NCBI GenBank assembly: GCA_014529385.2
Contig: CM043969.1
Coordinates: forward strand, 11,610,148-11,674,147
Source of the DNA: Adiantum capillus-veneris
Taxonomy: Eukaryota; Streptophyta; Polypodiopsida; Polypodiales; Pteridaceae
Reading direction: 5' to 3'
DNA length: 64,000 bases
In this document: piece after piece, positions 10,200 to 21,171 of the stretch
Layout of the letters: the number at the start of each line of letters is the position of its first letter
Numbering within the stretch: the first letter of the stretch is position 1
Made by a program: the position numbers and the translations under genes
Notes under the pieces: model-generated
Databases searched by the model: none
What the model was told of the DNA's origin: nothing
What the model saw: only the letters and a program-made list of their open reading frames with translations

Positions 10200-12158
10200 C
10201 TATCTCAAATGGTGCCTTACTGTTGACGTATGCACAGTGTTATTGTAGGCATATTCAACCAATGGGAGATGGTGTTCCCAAGTTGCCTTGTGCTCTGACA
10301 CATAATATTTGAGCATGTCCAGGACAATAGAATTTGCCTCTTCTGACTGTCCATCAATTTGCGGATGAAACGAAGAAGAGAACTTTAGCGTAGTGCCCAT
10401 GTTCTCAAACAATGCCTTCCAGAAAAGACTCGTCATATGTGGATCCCTGTCACTGACAATTGGCTGAGGCATCCTGTGGTATTTAAAGATATTGCTGATG
10501 AATATCTTGACCATATGTTCTGGCTTTATCTTCTTCCTCACAGGAATGAAATGGGCCTGCTTACTGGACATACAAATGATAGTCCAAATCTCATCATTGC
10601 ATGTTTGCGTCCTTGGAAGATCAAAGATAAAGTCCATTGCTATGCTTTCCCATGGCCTATCAGGGATCGGCAATGGCTGCAACAATCCCGGTTGCTTTTG
10701 CCTGTCAAATTTGACTTTTTGGCAAACTAAGCATGATCTTACAAATGTGTCAACATCTTGACGCAAAGCTGGCCAATAGAAGAATGCCTCAACCCCTTTC
10801 ACTGTCGCATCAATTCCACGATGCCTAGCATAAGGTGGAGCATGACTTTCCATCAAAATCTTTGGCCGTAACTGTTTAATAACGCATAACTTTCCATGCA
10901 TCATGAGAAAGTCATTCTTAAGCATATAGTTCTCATAATGTTGCCCATCAATAAGCTGGTCATAGATCCTTGCAAAATCTGTATCTTCAACATATTGTGT
11001 CTTCATTTCGTCTAGTTCACAATGGTACGGAATTGACACTGCTAAAATTTGGAGCTTTCGTGACAACGCATCAGCCACCACGTTCTTTTTCCCTTGCTTA
11101 TGCACAATCTGAAAATGGAACATTGACAAGATGTTTGCCCATCGCATGTGCTTCTCAGACAACTTCGTCTGTGTGAGAAAATATCGCAAGGTTTGATGAT
11201 CCGTTTGGACAACAAAATCAGCCCCTAGCAGATAATGTTTCCAACTAGTGAGAGCATGAATTACTGCCAACAATTCTTTCTCATAGACTTGCAAGTTCCT
11301 TTTAGTCTTCAAAATAATTCTTCTCTCATATGCGACTATTCTGCCATTCTGCATTAGAACTACACCAAGACTATGGCCACATGCATCACACTAAACCACA
11401 AAAGGTTTCGAAAGATCTGGTAAAATGATTACCGGATATGAAGTCAGCTTCTCTTTTAAGTGTTTGAAGGCTAAAATTTCCTTGGATGTCCACTTAAAAG
11501 TAACTGCTTTTCCTTGCAGTGCATGGAGTGGAGAAGCAATCTCAGCAAAATTTTGGATGAACCTCCTGTAGTAGGAACACAAGCCTAGAAAGCTTTGAAT
11601 GCCATGTATGGACTTCAAGTCTGGCCATGACCTAACTGCTTCCACTTTGGCGGGATCCATGCGTACTCTATCCTTTGAAACATTTTGCCCAAGGAAGTGA
11701 ATCTCTTCCAAAAAGAATTCACTCTTGTTCGCATTAATGAGTAGCTTGTTCTTGCGTAGCTCATTGAAAACTACGGTCAAGTGATCCCTATGCTCCTCTT
11801 CAGACTTTGAGTAGACAATCATGTCATCAAAGAAGGTACCCACGAAGTTTCTATGTGGTCTAAAAATTATGTCCATCATTCTATTAAACGTGGCAAGAGC
11901 ATTTGTGAGACCAAATGGCATGACAAGAAACTCATAGAGACCAAATGTTATCCTGAACGCAGTCTTATAGACATCTTCTGGCCTAATGCATATCTGATGG
12001 TAGCCACTCTTTAGGTCTATCATTGTAAATAATGACGCTCCCTCAAGCCGATCAAGAATGTCATCTATTATCGGTATGGGGAACCTGTTCTTGATGGTAT
12101 TCTTATTCAAGGAGCGATAGTCAATGCACATGCGCCATGAACCATCCTTCTTCTGCAC
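10200..12158 (-). pseudogene. E1 RT, RNase H and integrase core
   Basis: One minus-strand frame interrupted by a single TAG at 11391-11393. RT (12158-11391) has DGSWRMCIDYRSLNKNT, the palm DLKSGYHQI, MPFGLTNA and FFDDMIVYS (catalytic Asp pair in FDD). RNase H begins at 11354 (YEKELLAVIHAL, QTDHQTLRYFL). Integrase has the HHCC-like region ending CLVCQ and the catalytic Asp residues in MDFIFDLP and VSDRDPHM, then GQSEEAN in place of the usual GQTERVN with its Glu. The in-frame stop kills expression. Confidence 0.85.
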
Positions 12159-13222
12159 TAAGAGTACATGCGAACAAAAAGGGGATGAACCCCTTCTCTA
12201 AAAGCTCGTTGACCTGACTCATAATCTCTTTCTGCTGGGCTGCACTAACCCTGTATGGTGGTCTATTCAGTGGACTAGAACCTGGCACAAGATCTATGGT
12301 ATGATCCTCAGGTCTCTCAGGAGGTAACTCCTCTGGCAAAGAGTTCGAAAAACAATCACTGAAACCACTCAAAAAAGTTGACCTGTCTTTATCTAAGGTA
12401 GACAAATTAGATACAACTTGAGGTTCTTCTTTTGCAAAGATCAAGTACGCAGAAACATGATTCTTTATTACAGATGAAATAGCAGAAGTAGAAACAACTC
12501 GAACAGAGTCGCCTTTAAGCTTTACATCAAGGACATGAGTCTTTCCTCTATGTACAAGGGTAATCTTTTTGTTGTAAGTATCCACCATAGCATGCAACCT
12601 GTAACACCATGGGATATGGGCCCAGTAACACATCACAACCCTCAAGTGACATAATATAAAATTCTTCCGCATCCACATAGCTCTGAATGTGCAAACGAAG
12701 CTTCCCCAAAATGGGAGTAACAGGCTCTGAATGACTTGGGCATGCCAAACCTGCTTCCCTTGTCATACCCATCTCCCCTGCACGAATGCCCAATTTTGAT
12801 GCCAATTCTGGCGATATGAAATTTGCACGGGCTACTGGATCAAAGAAAACCAGCACTGTCTGGTCTCTAACTTTGCCCCAAGCTATACACAGCTCCGTGG
12901 CATCTGTGTTTGGCTGGTCTCCAACCAAATCTGGAACAAGTCCTGCACTTCGCTTTGGCTTCTTGCCTTTATGGTCTGACTTGTCATCCTTATCCTGTGA
13001 ATTTTTATGTGGGCATTCATTTGCAAAATGTCCTTCCTGTTCACAAATGTAGCATTTCTTGGCCTCCCTAAGAGCTTTCCTTTCTTTAAAGGTTTTGCCA
13101 GAAAAATGCATTTTTTGTCCTTGTCCTCGTCCTGAAGAAGATTTAAACTGCTTCTTGGACGTATCAGCTTCTTTAGTTGGAGGGCTTCTTTGCGGGAGGC
13201 TCAGAAGGCTTTGTTGCAACAT
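12159..13222 (-). pseudogene. E1 gag knuckle, protease and RT N-terminus
   Basis: Frame 13222-12548 has a CCHC zinc knuckle (CYICEQEGHFANEC), a Lys-rich linker, then a retropepsin-like domain. Its active-site segment reads VFFDPVARANFIS, where chromoviruses usually have Asp-Ser/Pro-Gly-Ala, so the Gly is lost. A frameshift near 12600 moves to frame 12678-12159, which carries the protease end and the RT N-terminal region (DHTIDLVPGSSPLNRPPYRV). Another shift near 12150 leads into RT. Clearly decayed. Confidence 0.75.
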
Positions 13223-14500
13223 TGCCCTTGGCTAAAAACTGTTTGCCCTGGGACCGTTTCTTGTGGCTACTAAATCCATCGGAATCTCCCTTCCATAGAT
13301 TGTTGGCCACTCTTGCATTCTCTATCAACTGAAACATATTCATGACAGTAGTCTTTGTGCAGTAGTCCCTGATTTTCTTGAGCAATCCGCAATAGTACTT
13401 CTCAATCTGTTCTGACAATGGCACAAACCTGTAAGAGGTGAATGGCAACAGTGCGGCCCAAAACTGTTTATTGTACTCTTCTAGATTCGCACACTGTTTA
13501 GAATTCAACTCGTGCCATTCTGTCATCACATCCACTTCAAAAGTGTTTGTCAACCATGCAGGCGCAAAAAGCTGTTTGAATTGGACCCACGTTGTTGGGG
13601 CTTGCGTATCTTTGAAGATTCCGTGAAGTTTCCTCCAACATAAGCTGCATCGAACTGCTGTATGAAAGTCAAAGCCTTCAATTGGTCCTCAGTTCCTCTA
13701 AAAGTTTCAAACTTCACTCCCTGCCCACCTTCCTTGTAATCCTGAGGCTGACTCAAAGGAGCCAAATTATCATAAACAGGTGCCTGTAATAGTGGTGCTC
13801 CATGATTATTCATTCCAGCACTCGCATCAACTGTTTTACCTGTCGTATCTGCATTTTGTACGTATGGCTGCGAAAAACCAGCCATACCAAACTGTGTTCC
13901 AGGCACTCGAAACTGGCCATAGGCACCCTGAAAACCTGGTTGGACACCCATGTTCGCGTACATAGGGTTACCCATGCCTGTTTGCATTGTCCCGAACACA
14001 TTCCTTGGCATATAACCTGTGGAAGGTCCAGCCATAGCTTGAAACACTGAACCACCTCCAAAATAACCAGGAAAAGTATTAGGTAATGGAAGGGTCTGAC
14101 GCATAGCCTGTTCATTACTCCCTTGACCATTCACAAACGGTTCCTGTCCAGCTAAAGCAAGTTTCTTTGGATCATTGGACACCGCTAGTTGCTCAACCAC
14201 ATGGGCTTTCCCTCGAGCATCATGAGTCCTTTGCGCATTGGAAATCTCCTTTTCCTGCAACGGCTCAGTCATGCCTTGTGTAGGAGGCTGAAAACCCTGT
14301 GTCGGAGCCTGTAAGAACTGTTGCATCCTTGGGTTGCTAGCCAACTGCTGAAACATGTCCATGCAGCAACGCAGTTGAGCTCTAAACAACTTGAAGAGTT
14401 GAAGGAACTTTCTCTGTGTCATGTGAGGAAGATCCCTCTTCAGGTACTTGGTCTCTCTTCTCTGCCATAACGACAAGCTCTGTGTTTTGCTTTCACCCAC
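13173..14500 (-). pseudogene. E1 gag (N-terminal and capsid region)
   Basis: The first frame (14500-13550) is Gln/Pro/Gly-rich (QAPTQGFQPPTQGM) and ends in the capsid start (VKFETFRGTEDQLKALTF). A frameshift near 13600 passes to 13553-13173, which reads as a retrotransposon gag capsid (WHELNSKQCANLEEYNKQF). Gag forms the virus-like particle in the cytoplasm. The start at 14500 lies about 55 bp from the LTR; the true start is uncertain. Confidence 0.7.
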
Positions 14501-14539
14501 AACAATCCACGATGCACTTTTTGAAGAAAAAGTGACTAT

Positions 14540-14555
14540 CCCGGCAATAGAACCA
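14540..14555 (-). promoter_or_regulatory. E1 primer-binding site
   Basis: Directly after the 5' LTR the minus strand reads TGGTTCTATTGCCGGG. It starts TGG, as expected for pairing with a tRNA CCA end. I cannot assign the tRNA; it is neither the usual Met nor the Asp site. Confidence 0.55.
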
Positions 14556-15896
14556 TATAACCGGCCTGTACAACGTAGAGGGCGGTACTATTTCAATTAC
14601 CTGTTAACTTTACACAGAGCACTAAGAAGGAAAGAGGAACACAGTTGCGTCCAGCGACTAGAATGTCACTGCGCACACGAGACTGACACCTTGTAGGCCC
14701 CAAAGACTGGCACCCCTTTCGGTATTTCTTTATTGATTTAAGGTAGACGATCCGACCACTAAGCACAAGCTTTCACAAAGCTGTCCAAACCTGGCAAGGG
14801 CTGAAAACACAAGTTTTCGACCTGATTTCGGCAACATAACGGCGCAAAAACCCCTGTAGGTCAAAAGTACCTGTCTAGGGCAGATTCCCTCGCTATCTGG
14901 AAGCTTTCTGGTGAGCTGTCACAGAAATACAGCGGGCTGTAATTCTCTGTTTTTCACTGTCAGGTGCCCAAAATCCTGTACACGCATCCCAAGGCTCTCA
15001 CGCGGCTCCCCTAGTGTTCCCTTGCAGTTTAGGCGCGAAACCCTAAACCTGCAGAAAAACGCAACAGGCTGTAATTCCCTGTTTCGGATCGTTTTTAGCG
15101 GAGCGAACACGCCCACGCGTGTCCCAAGGGCTCTCGCACACAATGGGACAGTTCCCCTGTGAATCGGATGAGTTTCCACGCTAGAAAACTCTTCGAACTC
15201 GCAATCTTTTGAGATGGAACTGTGCGTACCTGTGAGGGATTAGCAATTAGCTAATCCGATTCCTGTTCAGAAGGCTCTTGACTTGGCAAATGCGCATAAA
15301 CCCCCAGAACTGTACATATTCATCTGAGTAGCCCAACTAGTGGGGCATTACCATATGTGCCAAAGGGGGAGAGAGAGATGCACGAGAGCAAGTCATCGTG
15401 CTACATGAGACAGAGGAGAAGGCAAGCTTTCCATTAAAGCTGTAGACATGCACCCACTACTCACACACACACTGTAGGTCACTTATGAGTAAAAAATCAG
15501 CCCCCTCTCTCTCTTGGGCGCCTCCTCTTGCTGAGGTGTCCTGCAGGCAGCTCTCCTCCTGCCAAGTGTCCAATTTGCCACTTTGAGTTAATTCCCTAGT
15601 TCCCACTGACTTATAAAGTTATAAGTGACTTTTCAAGTGGCCCAGACTTCATTTGATGCACACAGGCTTCAATACTCATCAGAATTCAGTGCTAACTGGC
15701 CCGACCAGTCCCAGATTGACCGACTCAGACTCCCGATGTGAGAAACCTATTCGACCGCAGCCGTTTCACACTGGCCATGCAATGTCCACTTGCACCTTTT
15801 CAAGGGTTCCAGGGAAACAAGTAGAAATAAAAATAAATAAAAATATATAGTACTTATTTACGGAAGGCAACAAGAAAAATACACCTCCTGGTGACA
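14556..15896 (-). repeat. E1 5' LTR (1341 bp)
   Basis: Full-length partner of 7923-9252, differing by scattered, mostly C/T and G/A changes. Element-strand termini are TGTCACC and TTATA. Confidence 0.85.
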
Positions 15897-16932
15897 CTGA
15901 GAGATAGAGAAGAGAATACGACACTAGAGATGTTGTCAAACCCTCCTCCGAAGGCCCCACTCTCTATGGCGACAGCGGTCTATTATTGATTGCACAATCT
16001 CTACAATTCTTGGACTTGCCCACGATGAGACGACGATGAGACGGGCTGAAATCTGAAAATACTAAGGGCTGAAATCTGCAAATCTTTATCTGTTGCATTC
16101 TGACTCTATGTCGGTGATGATGTCGGTGACGACGATGCGACGACAACGCGCTGAAAGCGTAGATCCTGAAATCTACATTTTTCGGGCTGAATCTGCAAAC
16201 TATGTAGGATCTGACCGTGTGGCGAGGATCTGCTGCGGGAAGGTGAGATCTGCGAGGTTCGGGGATTCTACTACGGGTACAGACTGCTAAAAATTGAAAA
16301 CGAGGATTCTAAATGAGGTCTTGTCGCGAAGATCTGCAAAACGTTAGTCTCACACTGATGCAAAAACGCTAGGGCTGAATGTCATCCTACGGTGGAAATC
16401 TGCTAACGCTGGGGCTGATCTGTTGTTCTTCTGTCGCCAGGCTGATGCAGATGCAAAAACGCTGGCTGATCTTGGTTCTGGATGCAAAAACGCTAGCCCA
16501 TCCGCTATGGTGCAAAAATGCTAGGGATCTTGGGGTCCTGCTGAGAAGTTGTCTGTGAACACATTGGTTCCTGCTGCCTCTTCTGCCACAAAGTGCTAAC
16601 TTTGGTTTGCTTATATATTATCTTAGCAAAATTGCCCTACCTACTTTCCAACAAAAGTCATTCAAAATAATAAGTGAAAAATGTCAAAAATAGGAAAAAT
16701 AGGTCTATGCACTGTAAAAATGCTCTTGATGGGATCTGATGGGAATTTGATGGTCATGATGTGTGCAACCGGAGGATATGAATCTAATCTAAGTGACTGG
16801 TCATGCACGGTCTGCAAACAGACTCACAAAAGTGCCAGATCACTTCCTATCCTAGAGTGACTTGACTGAATTGAACCCTGGTCTTGTTGTAGCTTGTCCA
16901 AGGACACATATGGTTGGATGTGTCACGTGACA
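15897..16932 (-). repeat. E2 3' LTR, proximal part
   Basis: Continues the E2 LTR from 7922. Its right end is TGTCACGTGACA on the minus strand, an internal palindrome at the terminus. A TATA-like ATATATAAG lies near 16617-16609. It matches 19106-20083. Confidence 0.85.
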
Positions 16933-16945
16933 TCCCCTCCTTTTC
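16933..16945 (-). promoter_or_regulatory. E2 polypurine tract
   Basis: GAAAAGGAGGGGA on the minus strand, immediately upstream of the 3' LTR. Confidence 0.75.
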
Positions 16946-17300
16946 AAAGTGAGGTACTGGTACCGAACTGTATGGCGTCGAGGGAGATCGCCAACAGTGT
17001 CTGGAATCATGGAAAGGACTCTTCGTCGGCCCACTCTAATGCATGGGTCATGCGATACTTGAACTTCAGAAAGGTGTGCAATGCTTGCTTCTTTGAGCCG
17101 CGCCGAAAGCGACACAAAGTCTTTTGTGCCTCCTTTGATGCTTCAACTTCGTCTATAGTCATGCATCTACCTTCTTCAAGAATCTCCCAAGATGAAAATT
17201 CCTGAAACCACTTCCAACACAAAAACATGAACATACCCATTCCATGTAAAGTGACTGGAAAAATACTATTCCTTCAAAAAAACTGTGCATGCAATGGAGA
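16946..17300 (-). pseudogene. E2 3' internal coding remnant
   Basis: Frames at 17240-17007 and 17115-16852 give charged peptides such as MTIDEVEASKEAQKTLCRF. No catalytic motif is visible. Position just before the PPT suggests remnants of a retroelement C-terminal region. I do not recognise a domain. Confidence 0.3.
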
Positions 17301-17331
17301 TGAACATAGAAACGGAGTGCCAAACCGTTCA

Positions 17332-17907
17332 TCAAACACACGCAAACAATGGGGTCGAATCTTGACTTTCTGAGCTATGCAAAACACAATGGAAACGCCT
17401 ATGCTTGATGCTCAATCCTTTGTGTGCTCTTTCGGATACTGTGTCATGCCAAGGAAGAGACATGGAATGGAAATTCCTTGAATGCAAATATTTCATCTTT
17501 TCATGAATCATCCGCATACATCCGTGCTCATTCAGGAGTGAATTGTGCTCAACGTACAATATGGCATGCCTATGAAAAGGGATCACATAAAGACGATGGC
17601 TAAAATACAGGAAACGATCACGAATGAAACACTCGAACAATGCTTGCTGACTAATCATTCGAACACATAATACTTCCTGTAAGAGTTTTTTGGACCGAGA
17701 CTCAAGAGCCAAGATCGGTTCTTCGTGTTTGATCAAATCTTCCTGTGGGGGTTTTGTGGACCTCGACTCAAGAGCCAAGATCGGTTCTTCGTGATTGATC
17801 GAATCTGCAATGAGGTTAGCTTCACTAGAGAAAGTATCAACGAACACATCATCCTTGTGAACAATCAGATCATCTTCATGCAAATCATCATGCTTGTGAG
17901 AATTCAC
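17332..17907 (-). CDS. E2 internal ORF, unknown, with 22-residue repeat
   Basis: A 191-codon frame with an Asp/His-rich start (HKDDVFVDTF), then two copies of a 22-residue unit containing HEEPILALESRS (66-bp period, about 17675-17795). The C-terminal half is His/Arg-rich without known motifs. It sits between the gag-like frame and the PPT of E2, where a complete element would carry pol. It may be filler sequence of a non-autonomous element instead of a working gene. Confidence 0.35.
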   Translation of the reverse strand: MNSHKHDDLHEDDLIVHKDDVFVDTFSSEANLIADSINHEEPILALESRSTKPPQEDLIKHEEPILALESRSKKLLQEVLCVRMISQQALFECFIRDRFLYFSHRLYVIPFHRHAILYVEHNSLLNEHGCMRMIHEKMKYLHSRNFHSMSLPWHDTVSERAHKGLSIKHRRFHCVLHSSESQDSTPLFACV

Positions 17908-18013
17908 ATCATGATCAATTCACATCTTGATCATGCAAATCATCATACTCATCATCATGCTTATCATTGTCATGAAATTCATCATGCTTATCATTCAAAT
18001 CATCATGCAAATC
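17900..18013. repeat. CATCAT-type low-complexity tract
   Basis: Degenerate reiterations of catcatgcaaatcatcatgc; encodes Asp/His-rich peptide in several frames. Confidence 0.7.
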
Positions 18014-18436
18014 CTACATGGCATGCTTTGGAGAAGAAGAGACTGAGAGAGTCTCCTTTTCCCATATCTCTTGCATCTGTGCCTGCACTTGAGAAAAGAA
18101 TCGGACCAAGGCGGCTTTCCTTTCATTGTTCTCATGCTCTATGGCTGCCATTCTTTCTTCGTGTTCACGTTGTATAACTGATTCTCTTTCTACGGCCTCC
18201 AAGCGTGCTTGCTCGCGTTCACGCTCAAAGTCGGCCTTTCTTTCTGGTTTTCGTGCTTCGCATTCTAACTTCCTGTCCATCATCATCTTGTCGAAAGCTG
18301 CCATAGGATCTGGTGCAATCTTTGGCGTAGATGGGGAAGGGTCGGAAAAACCTCATGGTAGGGAAAACTCTTCTTCGCCACTCCCACGCTCACCACCTCC
18401 AAGCGAAGTATCCATTCTGCTTCGAGTGATGACCAT
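18014..18436 (-). pseudogene. E2 gag-like coiled-coil protein
   Basis: The frame can be read from an ATG at 18436 (MVITRSRMDTS, a common start type for plant gag) through one TGA into 18304-18014, a long charged helix (EREREQARLEAVERESVIQR). No capsid or CCHC motif is seen. The coiled coil and its position after the PBS suggest a particle or packaging role; that is inference. The upstream 0.5 kb, with repeated AAGAACC-type units (18460-18600), is the leader. Confidence 0.45.
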
Positions 18437-18927
18437 CCACTGAAGTCGTGGGTTCTTGTGGGTTATTGTGGTCTTGGGTTCTTAAGTTCACGAGGAACTT
18501 GGGTTCTTGGGGGTCTTTGTTTCTTGAGGTTCTCGAGTTCTTGAGGTTCTTGGGGTCTTGAGGTTCTTGAGGTTCTTGGGTTCTTCTTTCGCTTGCAATC
18601 TATGTTAGAGAAGGATCTTCTCTTCACCTGAGTTTTGCTCATTTCCGTAGGCGCACCCCTTGGCGGCTTTGCGCTCACACCAAGGTTGCTTTTTCCCACC
18701 TCACGTCGATTGGACGACCGCTAAGTGCACGGTCCGCTCTCAATGAGTGAAAAGAGGCACAAGGGGAGGCTGAACAAGCCCTTCTTTCTTGGGTTTCCTA
18801 TCACTCTTCAAAAACACGATTAGGAATCGACACGCCCAAGAGGACTTGGGTCACATGCAACCGCAACAAGCAAAAAATTATGTGGTTCTTGTGGTTCTTT
18901 CCTTGAGTGATACAGAACATTGCCAAA

Positions 18928-18939
18928 GCTCTGATACCA
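18928..18939 (-). promoter_or_regulatory. E2 primer-binding site (tRNA-Met)
   Basis: TGGTATCAGAGC on the minus strand, one base from the LTR. It is complementary to the 3' end of plant initiator tRNA-Met. Confidence 0.85.
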
Positions 18940-18940
18940 A

Positions 18941-20083
18941 TGTTAGGTGCAGTGGAATGAATGTTGAACTTTGCTCAAGATGAATGCTCCGAACTGTGCT
19001 CAAGGTTCCTTTTTTCTTAGGGAAGGAAGAGCCTTCCGTTCTTTAATGAGAGAGTGCAATGGACACAAACAAAGTGAATGGACACTGTGAGTGAAGGTGC
19101 ATGAGACTGAGAGATAGAGAAGAGAATACAACACCGGAGATGTTGTCAAACCCTCCTCCGAAGGCCCCACTCTCTATGGCGCGAGCGGTCTACTATTGAT
19201 TGCACAATCTCTACAATGCTTGGACTTGCCGACGATGTCGACGCTATGAGACGACGACGAGACGGGCTGAAATCTGAAAATGCTAAGGGTTGAAATCTAC
19301 ATATCTTTATCTACTGAATTCTGACTCTATGTCAGTGACGATGTCGATGATGACGATGCGACGACGACGCGCTGAAAACGCAGATGCTGAAATCTGCATT
19401 TTTTGGGCTGAATCTGCAAACTACGCGGGATCTGACCGTGCGATGAGAATCTACTGCGGGAAGGTGAGATCTGCGAGGTTTGGGGGTTCTACGACGGGTA
19501 TTGACTGTTGAAAACTGAAAACGCTGATGTTAACTGAGGTCTTGTCGCGAAGATCTGTAGAACGTTGATGGTCTCAGGCTGATGCAAAAACGCTAGGGCT
19601 GAATGTCATCCTGTGGTGGGAATCTGCTAACCCTGGGGCTGATCTGCTGTGGTTCTGTCGCCAGGCTGATGCATATGCAAAAATGCTGGCTGATCTAGGT
19701 TCTTGATCCAAAAACGCTAGCCCATTTGCTGTGGTGCAAAAATGCTAGAGATATTGGGGTCCTGCTGAGAAGTTGCGTGTGAACACATTGGTTCCTGCTA
19801 CCTCGTCTCCCAGAAAGTGCTAACTCTGGTTTGCTTATATATTATCTTAACAAAATTTCCCTACCTACTTTCCAACAATAGTCACTTAAACTAATAAGTG
19901 AAAAATGTCAAAAATAGGGAAAATAGGTCTATGCACTGTAAAAAATGCTCTTGTTGGGATCTGATGGAATCTGATGGTCATGCTGTGTACAACCGGAGGA
20001 TATGCATCTAATCTAAGTGACTGGTCATGCACGGTCTACAAACAGACTCACAAAAGTGCCAGATCACTTCCTATCCTAGATTG
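18941..20083 (-). repeat. E2 5' LTR, truncated at its outer end
   Basis: Starts TGTTAGGTGCAGTGG on the plus strand and matches the split 3' LTR. Similarity stops at about 20083, roughly 75 bp short of the terminus seen at 16932, where gypsy pol debris begins. Confidence 0.8.
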
Positions 20084-20640
20084 ACTTAATGACATGGCCT
20101 TCTTGCATTAAGACCGCACCTAGACTACGACCACAAGTATCACAATATACTTCAAACGGCTTTTGCAAATCCGGCAAAGTCAAAACTGGTCCTGTAGTCA
20201 AATTCTGAAAGGGAGTCACCTCTGTGGGTCCCCACGAGAAAAGGACTCCTTTCTATGTCAACAAATGCAAAGGGCTAAGCAACCTCTGCAAACTTTCTGA
20301 TGAACAGCCGGTAGTAAGAACATAAGCCCAAGAAGCTTCTAGCTTCATGGACTTTTCTTCAAATTGGACCAATCACGGATAGTCTCTATCTTGGTCGGGT
20401 CCATCTGCACTCCTGCTGCTGAGACAATGTGTCCCAAAAAAAAAAGTGTTTCTCTGGGCTCCGCTCACACGGTAAGGTGGCCGGTTCGGTGATGTGCTTC
20501 AAGGTATCAGATCAATAGTATGATCCTCAGGACAAGCTGGTGGCAACTCACCTGGCAGTTCCTCTGAAAAGCAATCAGCATGAGTGTAAAAAAAAATTGT
20601 GGCGTTCTTCATTCAGGTCAAAACATATGCGACCTTCAAT
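20084..20640 (-). pseudogene. Gypsy pol fragment with RT deleted
   Basis: The minus strand gives the pre-RT region (EELPGELPPACPEDHTIDL, then NRPPYRVS), which jumps near 20463 directly to the post-catalytic RT segment (FLGHIVSAAGVQMDPTKIE) and on to the RNase H start (GAVLMQEGHVI). The RT fingers and catalytic palm are missing. The sequence is close to E1 but not the same copy. E2's truncated LTR abuts the RNase H end. Confidence 0.7.
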
Positions 20641-20644
20641 CATT

Positions 20645-21141
20645 ATTCAGTTCTCTCCAAAAAATCAAGCAAAGAAACTAAAGTCCATGAAGTAAAATCT
20701 CTGTGCCCTTCATTTGTCGCTTTCTCGGCCCGATAGTCAACCACTTTAAACTCATGATTAAGACTTAAGAAACTGAAACTGAACTTAGAATAAGACTTAG
20801 AAGACTCTGTGTTTGATTGATTGAAAGTGTGATACAAGGGCTCCTTATATAGGAGACGAAGAGACATAAATAAAAAGGCACGTCTCCTGGTGAAGAGACA
20901 TGACTTTAGACGTAAAGACACATCCTTTCGGTGAAGAGCTGCAACCATTAGGCGAAGAGTCGCACCCGTAGAGCGAAGGGGTGTGACCAGTCGTCGAAGG
21001 AGTGTGGCTTTTGGCGAAGAGGTTTGTCTTTTGGGCGGAGGGGTGTGACCATTCGAGAACAGGAGTCCTCCTGGGTTAGTCACACTTCGCATCTGCATCT
21101 GTAATGAATCAAGAAGAGTGTAACAAGTCACAATTGTGACA
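20645..21141 (-). repeat. E3 3' LTR (about 0.5 kb)
   Basis: Starts TGTCACAATTGTGAC on the minus strand after a PPT at 21154-21142 (AAATGGGAGGGAA). It contains a TATA box (TATATAAGG, 20851-20843). The inner end is not sharp. Arrays of short GAAGAG-containing units lie at 20870-21010. Confidence 0.65.
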
Positions 21142-21171
21142 TTCCCTCCCATTTACTTTAAAACCCTGTGT

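Larger units (their letters stand above)
7923..15896 (-). mobile_element. E1: complete but decayed Ty3/gypsy chromovirus
   Basis: Two LTRs (7923-9252 and 14556-15896) enclose, on the minus strand, PBS, gag with CCHC knuckle, protease, RT, RNase H, integrase, chromodomain and PPT: the full chromovirus order. The target duplication is CTAAG (7918-7922) against CTGAG (15897-15901); the uninterrupted E2 LTR reads CTGAG there. The chromodomain in this lineage targets integration to marked chromatin. Several stops and frameshifts break gag-pol, and the LTRs differ by a few percent by eye, so it is inactive. Confidence 0.9.
7753..20083 (-). mobile_element. E2: LTR retrotransposon with a 2-kb internal region, host of E1
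   Basis: Minus-strand order: 5' LTR (18941-20083, its first ~75 bp missing), PBS TGGTATCAGAGC (18939-18928), a 2.0-kb internal region with a coiled-coil gag-like frame and no RT or integrase, PPT (16945-16933) and 3' LTR (15897-16932 plus 7753-7922, with E1 between). Without E1 the 3' LTR is about 1.2 kb. Lack of pol makes it non-autonomous, needing enzymes from another element. Its flanking duplication cannot be tested because the right end is truncated. Confidence 0.75.
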
